Positions 42,654-51,000 of a DNA stretch of 64,000 nt are shown one piece after another. Made by a program: the position numbers and the translations under genes. The DNA comes from Alistipes sp. Lineage in GTDB: Bacteria > Bacteroidota > Bacteroidia > Bacteroidales > Rikenellaceae. Under the pieces are notes generated by a model. It saw nothing but the letters and a program-made list of their open reading frames with translations. It made no database searches and was not told the DNA's origin. The DNA lies in contig JAFTVW010000054.1 of the NCBI GenBank assembly GCA_017465605.1, positions 1-64,000 of the forward strand. The letters are read 5' to 3'. Position 1 is the first letter of the stretch. Each line of letters opens with the position of its first letter.

Positions 42654-44165
42654 ATGGATAAATTGAAGAAACTCAAATCGGTTGTCAATGCCGAGTTTTT
42701 GAGGGATATGCAAACCTTAACTTTAATTAATGACAGTAAACTATCGGAGTATCAGCCTGTTAATTCGTTTGCAGAGTATGCCAATCGCGTCTATCCGTTT
42801 TTGGAGATTTGCAACTTTCACAAGGTCTATTATCGTCTGCTGCAACTCTTTGCCGAGGGCCGAATCCGCAAACTTATGGTTTCGATGCCTCCGCAGCACG
42901 GCAAAAGTGTGGGTGCGAGTACGTTGCTGCCATCTTATATGCTTGGCTTAAATCCCGATATGCGAATTGCCATTGCCTCATACTCTGCTTCGCTGGCCAA
43001 TAAATTCAATCGCCGAGTTCAACGAATTATCGAGAGTCGAGAATACGGCTCGGCCTTTCCCGATACGAGGATTAAGTGCGGCGGCAAACCTCCTCAGTAT
43101 CTGCGTACTGCCGACGAGGTTGAGATTGTTGGTCACGAGGGTTGCTTGTTGTCGGTTGGCCGCGAGGGCTCGCTTACGGGCAATCGGGTTGACTGCTTTA
43201 TCCTCGACGACCTCTACAAAGATGCAATGGAGGCCAACTCACCACTTATCCGTGAAAATTGTTGGGAGTGGTACACCTCTGTTGTGCGTACCCGAATGCA
43301 TAATGCATCGCAGGAGATAATTGTCTTTACCCGTTGGCACGAAGAGGATTTGATAGGCGTACTGCGTCGCAAGGAGGGGTGTGTTGATATGCGTGAGTGG
43401 GCCGATGTTGATAGGCTCGGGGCTGACGATTGGCTCTGCCTTAACTTCGAGGCGATAAAGACGGGTGACCCCACCGAGATTGACCCTCGCCGAGCGGGCG
43501 AGGCTCTGTGGCCAGAACGTCAAAGCGTTGAACTTTTGGAGACAAAACGACGTTTAGACGCTTTGCGTTTTGAGTGTATGTATCAGGGCCGACCCTCGTC
43601 GCCGAGTGGCCTGCTCTATGGAGATGGTTTTCGTGAGTACGATGCTTTGCCGCGCGAGATTGTGCGCCGAGCCAATTATACCGATACGGCCGATATGGGC
43701 GATGACTATCTCTGTTCGATGTCGTATGCGGTTGATGCCGATGGTGTAATCTATGTGACCGATGTGGTCTATTCGCGTGAGCCTATGGAGGTTACCGAGC
43801 AGTTGGTGGCCGAAATGCTTGTGGCCGATTCAACTCCGCAAGCCATTATCGAGAGTAATAATGGAGGTCGAGGTTTTGCGCGTGCCGTTCAGCGACTTGC
43901 CCCGCGAGTGAAGGTTGAGTGGTTTCATCAGAGCGGAAACAAGGAGGCGCGAATCTTGTCGAACTCGGCAACGGCTCAGCACTTGGTGCGTTTCCCGCGT
44001 GGCTGGGCGCACCGTTGGCCCGAGTTGTTCGCCCATCTCACCACCTATCGTCGCGATTTCAGAGCCAACCGCTGGCACGATGCCGCCGATGTGGTGACGG
44101 GCATTGTCGAGCGCGAGGCCACCGCCAGCCAAACGACCAAAGGAAGTAGGTTTTTGTTGCTATAA
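42654..44165 (+). CDS. Phage terminase large subunit-like ATPase/nuclease (orphan)
   Basis: 503 residues. N-terminal ATPase with Walker A-like MPPQHGKS (residues 78-85), IAIASYSASLANKFNRRVQRII, and Walker B FILDDLYKDAM near 183, then FTRWHEEDLIGVL. C-terminal RNase H-like nuclease region: SMSYAVDADGVIYVTDVVYSREP, AIIESNNGGRGFARAV and NRWHDAADVVTGIVE. All parts of a large terminase are present, but no small terminase, portal, capsid or tail gene is nearby. Either a phage remnant or a retained or domesticated ATPase. Under the same repressor-controlled promoter as the preceding small gene. Confidence 0.85.
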   Translation: MDKLKKLKSVVNAEFLRDMQTLTLINDSKLSEYQPVNSFAEYANRVYPFLEICNFHKVYYRLLQLFAEGRIRKLMVSMPPQHGKSVGASTLLPSYMLGLNPDMRIAIASYSASLANKFNRRVQRIIESREYGSAFPDTRIKCGGKPPQYLRTADEVEIVGHEGCLLSVGREGSLTGNRVDCFILDDLYKDAMEANSPLIRENCWEWYTSVVRTRMHNASQEIIVFTRWHEEDLIGVLRRKEGCVDMREWADVDRLGADDWLCLNFEAIKTGDPTEIDPRRAGEALWPERQSVELLETKRRLDALRFECMYQGRPSSPSGLLYGDGFREYDALPREIVRRANYTDTADMGDDYLCSMSYAVDADGVIYVTDVVYSREPMEVTEQLVAEMLVADSTPQAIIESNNGGRGFARAVQRLAPRVKVEWFHQSGNKEARILSNSATAQHLVRFPRGWAHRWPELFAHLTTYRRDFRANRWHDAADVVTGIVEREATASQTTKGSRFLLL

Positions 44166-44323
44166 TAGGGCGGTTGGAGTGTGTGAAATGCGTTTATTAT
44201 GAAGATGGTATAAAATTTTGGTTTTTTGGCGAAATACTTGCAAAACAGAAAATTTATTTGTAAATTGCAATCGAGAAATCAGAGTTCTTTTATCAATATT
44301 GTTAAACTTAAAATTCATAGCCT

Positions 44324-45571
44324 ATGAGAAAGATTATTTTAGGAGCGTTGGTTGCTATGGTTCTAGCAGCTTGCGCAAAAGAGGAGGCATCAATCGCCAA
44401 GATTGAAGAGGTGAAAAATCCTTATGCCGTAACTACTGATGAGGCCGTACAGTTGTTGCAGACTGTAATTGGCGGAGAATCTACTCGCGCGATTTCTGTT
44501 GGCGAGATTAAAACCCTAAGAAAAAGTGATTTTGTACCCACAACTCGTGGAGCAGACGATGGTGACCTAATCTACATTGTCGATTTGGAGAATGGCGGTA
44601 GTGCTATTATGGGAGCCGACAAGCGAATGGAGCCTATTTATGCTATTCTCGATGAAACAAAGGTTTCACCCGAACAGCTAACACTCACTGCTACTCGCTC
44701 AGGCGATGGCGAGCAGGATATCGAGGAGTATGTGATGGGGTTGGTGAATGCTAAGATTGGGGCTGATGCAAGCACTTTCGCTTTCCCTGAAATGCCAATT
44801 GTTCCCCGTCCTCAAATATATACTCGCACCGTTAATATTCTAACAAAAGCTCCATTGCTAAGAACAAAGTGGGAATCAAGTACACCTTATTCTAATGCAT
44901 TTCCAACTGGTGTTGGGTTGACTTGTGGGCCTATTGCATTGTCTCAATTGTATTACTATCATAGATTTCCCACCCATATCGGTAGTAGATATTTTAATTG
45001 GGCATTAATCTCTGAGTATGAAATTGAAGGTACCCAATCTACAACAGCTGCTTCTGAGGTCGCAGCGTTTGTATATTCGGTAGCTACTTCTATGGAAGGC
45101 CCTAATCAGAATGAAAATATGACAAATGTTGGCGGTTTACTATATTCTATGCGTAATGCAGGTTATTCATCGGTGCAGAGTAAATCTTATGGCGTTTATG
45201 ATATTCAGACAATGCTTAATCGAAATACGCCTTGCATAGTATATGGAGATGATCCCAACTATCCAGTATATGGTCATCATGCTTGGATAATTGATGGGTG
45301 TAATTTCTTTAACGTCAATACTTATGAGAGAGAATTTAACGGACTAGACCCAAGTATATATACTGATACATTAATATCTTCAGTTCAAACTCGTTTAGTT
45401 CATTGTAATTACGGCTGGGGTGGTGAAGCTGATGGTTATTACAATTCCGGTGTGTTTGATACCACAGAAATCCTTGATGATGAATATGTAGATACCTCAG
45501 TTGGAGATGAGCAAGTGTCAGGCGGAGGATATTTTTCAAACAACTTAGGACTAATATATTATGAGAAGTAA
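44324..45571 (+). CDS. C10 family cysteine peptidase (streptopain-like) lipoprotein
   Basis: 415 residues with lipobox VLAAC (Cys17). Residues about 30-150 match the Spi-type propeptide (NPYAVTTDEAVQLLQ, GDLIYIVDLENGGSAIMGADKRMEPIYAILDE). The peptidase domain has Cys201 in GLTCGPIALSQLYYYH and His319 in YGHHAWIIDGC, then HCNYGWGGEADGYY, so the catalytic pair and the late Trp-Gly block look intact. The family includes SpeB and the Bacteroides fragilis Bfp proteases. It acts at the cell surface or outside. Its end overlaps the next gene by 11 bases. Confidence 0.88.
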   Translation: MRKIILGALVAMVLAACAKEEASIAKIEEVKNPYAVTTDEAVQLLQTVIGGESTRAISVGEIKTLRKSDFVPTTRGADDGDLIYIVDLENGGSAIMGADKRMEPIYAILDETKVSPEQLTLTATRSGDGEQDIEEYVMGLVNAKIGADASTFAFPEMPIVPRPQIYTRTVNILTKAPLLRTKWESSTPYSNAFPTGVGLTCGPIALSQLYYYHRFPTHIGSRYFNWALISEYEIEGTQSTTAASEVAAFVYSVATSMEGPNQNENMTNVGGLLYSMRNAGYSSVQSKSYGVYDIQTMLNRNTPCIVYGDDPNYPVYGHHAWIIDGCNFFNVNTYEREFNGLDPSIYTDTLISSVQTRLVHCNYGWGGEADGYYNSGVFDTTEILDDEYVDTSVGDEQVSGGGYFSNNLGLIYYEK

Positions 45572-46097
45572 TATTGTAAAATTTGCGTTATTGTTTGTTG
45601 CGATTTGTGCTATTACATCTTGCAATAAAAATGATGAAGGGATAGATAAAAGTATTGGAGTGACCTTTGAAGATTATATCGGCAAAGATGTTATGCCTAT
45701 CCCCGATAATGTCATTGAACTATTAGCTGAATCGCCTTGTTGGAAGATTGAAAAGGTTGAATATGCTAATGTCGTAGATGGCAAGTATTATACTCCAACG
45801 GGTTCGTCAAATTACTATATTGGGGTCTCGTTTTTAGATTCAATTTTTGTGTTTGATAAAAATGGCTCTGCAAATTGGTACTATTACGTAATTATAGGTA
45901 AGTGGAGCGATAACAATCTTCTTCCTCAGATGGCTTTGCAGAAGACATCGAAAATACTCTATTATGACGGTGAGGAGATGATTTTTACAAACTCTAATGA
46001 GGATAATTCAGAATACGGAGTGCCGATTTTCTTTACAAAAGTTGGAAATCAGGAGATTCTTGACAAGTGGGTTAAGCAGATAAAAGATAATCAATAA
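45561..46097 (+). CDS. Small lipoprotein overlapping the C10 peptidase gene
   Basis: 178 residues with lipobox AITSC (Cys21). The mature part is a beta-rich domain with no family I can name: DYIGKDVMPIPDNVIELLAESPCWKIEKVEYANVVDGKYYTP and FVFDKNGSANWYYYVIIGKWS. The start lies inside the peptidase gene (11-base overlap, ATGAGAAGTAA), so the two are co-translated. By analogy with B. fragilis C10 proteases and their co-encoded inhibitors, it could protect the envelope from the peptidase; this is inference. A strong terminator follows. Confidence 0.75.
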   Translation: MRSNIVKFALLFVAICAITSCNKNDEGIDKSIGVTFEDYIGKDVMPIPDNVIELLAESPCWKIEKVEYANVVDGKYYTPTGSSNYYIGVSFLDSIFVFDKNGSANWYYYVIIGKWSDNNLLPQMALQKTSKILYYDGEEMIFTNSNEDNSEYGVPIFFTKVGNQEILDKWVKQIKDNQ

Positions 46098-46116
46098 TAG
46101 ATTAATTGTGGTTTTC

Positions 46117-46144
46117 AAACCGCCACCTTTCGGGGTGGCGGTTT
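46117..46144 (+). terminator. Rho-independent terminator of the C10 peptidase operon
   Basis: Perfect 11-bp stem AAACCGCCACC / GGTGGCGGTTT with loop TTTCGG and a run of seven T. Confidence 0.93.
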
Positions 46145-46149
46145 TTTTA

Positions 46150-46510
46150 CCACGTCATTTCATTTTTTCGCATCACCTGCCCTCTCCAATACAAAAATGT
46201 CAGAATGACGGTTTTTATTTTATATACACGTCATTCCTCATTTTTACATCAACTAACCAGCGGTGATAATATCAGGGTATATGTAAAAATGTTGGAATCC
46301 ACCGCTTAATTATGACCTTGCAGTGTGCGACAGTCAAAAACTCTCCCTCTAAGGCAAGAGGGAGTCCCCGAAGGGGGAGGGAGTGTGTCTTGCCGCAAAG
46401 TCCCTTTTTGCAAGGTGGTTTCTTATAAGGTAGATTCTTACATTTTTGTATGAAAGATAGTTACATCACCAACCCTCTCCAATACAAAAATGTCAGAATG
46501 ACGTTTGATT
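46150..46510. repeat. Intergenic repeat island (46098-46577 has no intact gene)
   Basis: A 31-base direct repeat, CCCTCTCCAATACAAAAATG followed by TCAGAATGACG, occurs at 46180-46210 and 46473-46503, both preceded by a CATCACC segment. An inverted pair GAATGACG / CGTCATTC lies at 46203-46210 and 46230-46237. Two back-to-back hairpins sit at 46341-46385 (CTCCCTCT-AAGGCA-AGAGGGAG, then TCCCC-GAA-GGGGGA). The second half resembles a dispersed repeat seen in Bacteroidales genomes, from memory. No coding signal. Confidence 0.7.
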
Positions 46511-46521
46511 TGTTTTAATAA

Positions 46522-46556
46522 AAAACCGATATTGAGCATTACCCAATATCGGTTTT
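46522..46556 (-). terminator. Terminator after the gene remnant
   Basis: Perfect 13-bp stem AAAACCGATATTG / CAATATCGGTTTT, loop AGCATTACC. On the minus strand it is followed by T-rich sequence. It probably ended the lost gene whose fragment lies at 46578-46692. Confidence 0.82.
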
Positions 46557-46577
46557 GCCTACTTTAATTAACCTTGC

Positions 46578-46692
46578 TTAACCCTCTGCTACTGAGAGCT
46601 TCTTGGTGCGGTATTCATTGGTTAAAGAGTCTATCAACTCCTTGACCGATGGGTACTTTCGCCAAGAGGTCTCCAATTTTCAATGCTTTCAT
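46578..46692 (-). pseudogene. Remnant of a nitronate monooxygenase-like gene (ends only)
   Basis: From the ATG at 46692 one frame gives MKALKIGDLLAKVPIGQG, which resembles the N-terminus of NPD/FabK-like flavin oxidoreductases (KIGDLVAK-PIIQGG). About 35 bases on, another frame gives KYPSVKELIDSLTNEYRTKK and ends LSVAEG-stop, resembling their C-terminus. More than 300 codons would be missing between. A terminator follows directly. The two halves overlap in different frames, as expected from an internal deletion. Identification is from memory of the family and is tentative; a short real gene starting at TTG 46676 is the alternative. Confidence 0.45.
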
Positions 46693-46835
46693 AGAAATTG
46701 ATTCTAAATGATTTTATTTGTTTGCTTGATTTTGGAAACTCCAAAAATCGCGTAAAGTTAGGAAAAATCGGCAAAAATGTCTTGTTTGGTAAATAAAATG
46801 TTTTATTTTTCTGTATTTTGTAGTCGGGATACAAA

Positions 46836-46864
46836 AAAACTCGACCTTGCGAGGGCCGAGTTTT
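46836..46864 (-). terminator. Terminator of tsaD
   Basis: Arms AAAACTCGACC (46836-46846) and GGCCGAGTTTT (46854-46864), 11 pairs with one G-U, loop TTGCGAG. On the minus strand the stem is followed by a run of seven T in total. Located 38 bases after the tsaD stop. Confidence 0.85.
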
Positions 46865-46901
46865 GGAAGTATTAAAGTTCAAGGTTAATGTGTGTGTCCG
46901 A

Positions 46902-47930
46902 CTATAAAATCTCCTCCAAACGAGCTACGGGAGCTACGTCGAGTCCGCTAATCATTCCCTGATTGTAGCGGTAGTATCCCGAAATGGCAATCATCGCAGC
47001 ATTGTCGGTTGTGAATTTGAATTCGGGGATAAATGTTCGCCAGCCTCGGCGACGACCCGCCTCGGCTACTGCCTCTCGCAAGCCTGAGTTCGCCGACACA
47101 CCTCCCGCAATGGCCACATCTTTGATTCCTAATGCTTTGGTAGCCTTGATTAGCTTGTCGAGCAGAATGCTGATTATGGTGTGTTGCAACGAAGCGCAGA
47201 GGTCGGCTTTGTTCTTTTCGATAAAATCAGCATCTTCTGCCACCTTGTCGCGTAGGGTGTAGAGGAACGAGGTCTTCAATCCAGAGAACGAGTAGTCGAA
47301 TTCGCCCTTGACGTGTGGCTTTGCAAATGTGAAGGCGTTGGGATTGCCCTCCTTTGCCAAACGGTCAATCACAGGGCCTCCCGGGTAGGGTAGTCCCATC
47401 ACTTTTGCACACTTGTCGAATGCCTCGCCTGCGGCATCGTCTATGGTTGTGCCGATAATCTCCATCTCCAATGGCGAAGAGACCTTCACAATCTGGGTGT
47501 GTCCACCGCTTACAAGCAGGCAGAGGAACGGGAACGAAGGGTGGGGCATCTCTCTATCGGGCAGGTCGATGAAGTGCGAGAGAATATGTCCTTGCAGATG
47601 GTTTACCTCGACCATCGGGATATTTCCTGCTATCGACAAACCCTTTGCAAATGAGGTGCCTACCAAAAGCGAGCCAAGTAGGCCCGGGCCACGAGTGAAT
47701 GCTATGGCATCAATCTTGTCGGCCGTAATTCCAGCCTCTTTCAGTGCGGTGTCCACAACAGGGATAATATTCTGCTGATGGGCGCGCGATGCCAATTCGG
47801 GTATGACTCCTCCGTACTTGACGTGTACGGCTTGCGAAGCGATTACGTTCGACAAAAGTGTAGTGTTGCGTATGACGGCAGCCGATGTGTCGTCACACGA
47901 AGATTCGATTCCAAGTATGGTTATATCCAT
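46902..47930 (-). CDS. tsaD: tRNA N6-adenosine threonylcarbamoyltransferase TsaD
   Basis: 342 residues, normal length for TsaD/Gcp of the ASKHA fold. Start MDITILGIESSCDDTSAAVI, metal-binding HLQGH (VNHLQGHILSHF), FLCLLVSGGHTQIV, DDAAGEAFDKCAK, YPGGPVIDRLA, AIAGGVSANSGLR and FTTDNAAMIA are all present. It transfers threonylcarbamoyl to A37 of ANN-decoding tRNAs with TsaB/TsaE. Divergent from the TamB-like gene with a 70-base gap. Confidence 0.97.
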   Translation of the reverse strand: MDITILGIESSCDDTSAAVIRNTTLLSNVIASQAVHVKYGGVIPELASRAHQQNIIPVVDTALKEAGITADKIDAIAFTRGPGLLGSLLVGTSFAKGLSIAGNIPMVEVNHLQGHILSHFIDLPDREMPHPSFPFLCLLVSGGHTQIVKVSSPLEMEIIGTTIDDAAGEAFDKCAKVMGLPYPGGPVIDRLAKEGNPNAFTFAKPHVKGEFDYSFSGLKTSFLYTLRDKVAEDADFIEKNKADLCASLQHTIISILLDKLIKATKALGIKDVAIAGGVSANSGLREAVAEAGRRRGWRTFIPEFKFTTDNAAMIAISGYYRYNQGMISGLDVAPVARLEEIL

Positions 47931-47969
47931 TTTTTAGCGTTTTTTTTCTATTATTAATAGAAAAATAGT

Positions 47970-47977
47970 TACTTTTG
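47970..47977 (+). promoter_or_regulatory. -7 box TACTTTTG upstream of the TamB-like gene
   Basis: TACTTTTG matches TAnnTTTG. Transcription would begin near 47984, almost on the first ATG (47986), which favours the ATG at 48001 unless the mRNA is leaderless. Confidence 0.5.
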
Positions 47978-48000
47978 TAAGTTTTATGACCGAAGTCACG

Positions 48001-51000
48001 ATGCGCAAAGTTACGAAAATATTATTAAAGGCACTATCAGTCACGCTTTTGTTTCTGATATTTTGTCCTATTGTGCTTACTTTGCTCATCGATTTACCAT
48101 CGGTTCAGAACTTCTTGGTCGATAAGGCAACGCAATATTTGTCGCAAAAAACCGAGACAAAAGTTGAAATCGATAGGATTCGTCTCGGAGCGTTGGGCAG
48201 CTTGCGCGTGGAGGGCCTATATGTTGAGGATTACCAGCAGGACACTCTGCTCTATATCGGCAAATTGAAAATCTATCTATCGCGTTTCGAGGGCGCAAAG
48301 GGTATCACCCTTCGCAACGGCTCGGTCGAGCGTGGAAAACTCTATATCCACGAGACTCCCGAGGGCGTGATGAACATCAAGCAGGTCGTAAATCGTATGG
48401 TGAAAAGGCGCGAGGATAAACCCAAGAGCGAATTTGCCTTAAAGATTAGCGATGTGCAGATTGATGATTTTACGTTGGTTATCGAGCAACGTGAGCATCG
48501 TGACCCATCGTATGGAATCGATTATCGCGATATGCACCTTGAAAATATGTCGGCCTTTGTCGATGATTTTACTTTGATTGGAGGTCGTGTGGGTGGCTTT
48601 ATTCGCAATTTCACAACCCGTGAGCATAGCGGCTTTACGATTGATAATTTCACAGGCCACTTCCTTGTCGATAAGGGTGTGGTTGATTTGCGTGATTTCA
48701 ATATTACGGCTGCCGAGTCGGATATCCGTATAAGTTCGCTTGTTTTGGAGGGCGAGAATTGGGCCGCATATAAAGATTTTATTCACAATGTCACAATCCG
48801 AGGCGAAGTTGTGGATTCATATGTCTCGACCAACGATATTGCTCACTTTGCCCCTGCGATGTTGCCGTGGGAGTTGGAGGCGCATAATGCCAATATCGCG
48901 GTGAATGGTACGGTGGCCGATTTGAGGGTCAATGTGAAAAATTTGGATTTTGGCCAGAACAGTAATTTGCGCGGAAATGTGCGTCTGCGTGGTCTGCCCA
49001 ATGTGCATAGAGCCACTATGTCGCTCGATTTGTCACGCCTTTTGACCAATCAGACCGATGCTTCGATGGTATTGGAGGGTATTACAGGCCGAAAGATACT
49101 TCCCGAAAAGGTGCTTTCGATGGTCAATGCAGCGGGTGAGATAATCTGCTCTGGAAAGTTCAACGGCGGATTCCAAAGTTTCGAGTCGGATCTTTTGTTA
49201 ACTACCGAGGCTGGTAATTTGGCGTTGACTGCTTCGCGTGAACCCGTAAAGCAAGATGCGGAAGATAAGAGTGTAGCAAATAGACTCCCTGCTTCAACTC
49301 TGATTGCTACGGTCGATGCCCGCCACGTTAATCTTGGCTCTATTCTTCACAACAATCTGTTTGGCAATGCCACAGCATATGTCAGCTTCTTTGGTACAAC
49401 CACCGCAAAGAGTATTTCGGGTCGTGTGGCAGGTCGAGTGGGGGCAATCGGGTTGAATGATTGCACCTATGAGAATATCGACGTTGAGGGTCGTTTGGTG
49501 AATAAGAGTTTCTCGGGCTCGGTGCGTAGTGATTGTGATGCGTTACGAATGGTAATGACCGGTATGGCCGATTTGAATAGCGACAATCCCACTTACGATT
49601 TTCATATGACAGTCAACGATGCCGACTTGCACGCAATGAATCTCAATGAGCGAGACTCGGTATCGCTTTTGGGATTCGATGTTGATTTGTATGCCGTAGG
49701 TCGCAATATTGACGATATGAATGGCTCAATCAGTATTGAGAGCGGCCACTACTATTATAATGCCGATACCCTGCGTACGGGAGCAATCAATCTCTCGGCT
49801 CGCAGTCGGGAAAATCAGCGTTCTCTTACCCTTACTTCCGATTTTGCCGACGCGACCTTTACAGGCCCTTCGAGCTATAAAGATGTTGTGAAGTATCTGC
49901 AAACGGCAATGCGTAAGTATCTTCCAGGATTGGCCGATGAGGATTCGGTTGTGGCAGTTGCCGAAGATAAGGGATATTCGGCTCTGTCGGTTAGGGTGAA
50001 AAATATTGACCCTCTGTTAGACGCTATCTCCGACGGCTTGCAGTTGGCCGAGGGCTCGGTACTTAACTTTACAATGAATCCAGTCACCAACCATATCGCT
50101 CTGCGTGCTGCATCGGACTATTTGGAGCGTGGCAATATGTTGGCGACTAACTTGAATATGAACCTCACGAATCAAGGCGATTCACTTGCAATGTATCTGC
50201 AAGCAGAGGATTTCTATGTAAGTACGTTCCATCTGCCTCAGTTGTCGGTTATGGGAGGAGCGAAGAATGACCGCGTACTGCTCACTTCTGGATTCCGCGA
50301 TACGATAGGTGACCTATCGGGTGTGGTTAGCGTGTTTGCAAATATTCAGCAGGACCCCTTGACCCTGAGGCGTAGTGTAAATTTGGGTCTATTGCCCGCA
50401 ACCATCACCAGCCGAGGCCGTGATTGGAATCTTCTGTCGGGTCGTATAAAAATCGATACTGCTCGAATCGAAGTGGAGCGTTTCAGTGTGAAGAGTGGCG
50501 AGCAGGAGATGCTTTTGGCGGGTGTTATGTCGCGCCAGAGTGAGGATTCGTTGACCTTAAAACTCAAAGATTTTAGCATTGCTCCATTTATGGGATTTGC
50601 CAACCGTATGGGCTATACAGTTACGGGTAAGGGAAATGGCGAGGCATACATCAAGGCCGCATTAGATGGTGGCGAGTTTACTTCTGACATCGACATCGAT
50701 AGTATGAAGGTCAACCAGACTCCCGTAGCACCGCTCCGATTGGACTCTCGTTGGGATTTTGGTCAGCAACGCGCCCGAATCAGAGTAATCAATCGTACAA
50801 CAGGCGACAGTATCGTGCGAGGATATTATGCTCCGAAGTCGAATCGCTATTATGCCGAAGGTCGTTTCGAGAAGTTACCTATGGCTATGCTCGACCCAAT
50901 TCTATCGGGTGTAGTATCTGAAACTCAGGGTATGGCCGATGCCGAGTTGGAGATTATGGGTAAGGGTCGCCAAGCCTCGCTCAACGGCTCGGTTGATGTG

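Noticed and set aside
41513..44165. Complete prophage
   Set aside because: Only a repressor, a small unknown gene and a terminase are present; flanks are ordinary chromosomal genes with no capsid, tail, lysis or integrase genes.
46180..46503. 31-base direct repeats as CRISPR or attachment sites
   Set aside because: Only two copies 293 bases apart, no integrase and no tRNA gene nearby; treated as dispersed repeats.
46634..46882. 82-codon minus-strand frame between the gene remnant and tsaD
   Set aside because: Crosses the tsaD terminator, has low-complexity Lys/Phe-rich content and no matching family; the neighbouring frames better fit a remnant.
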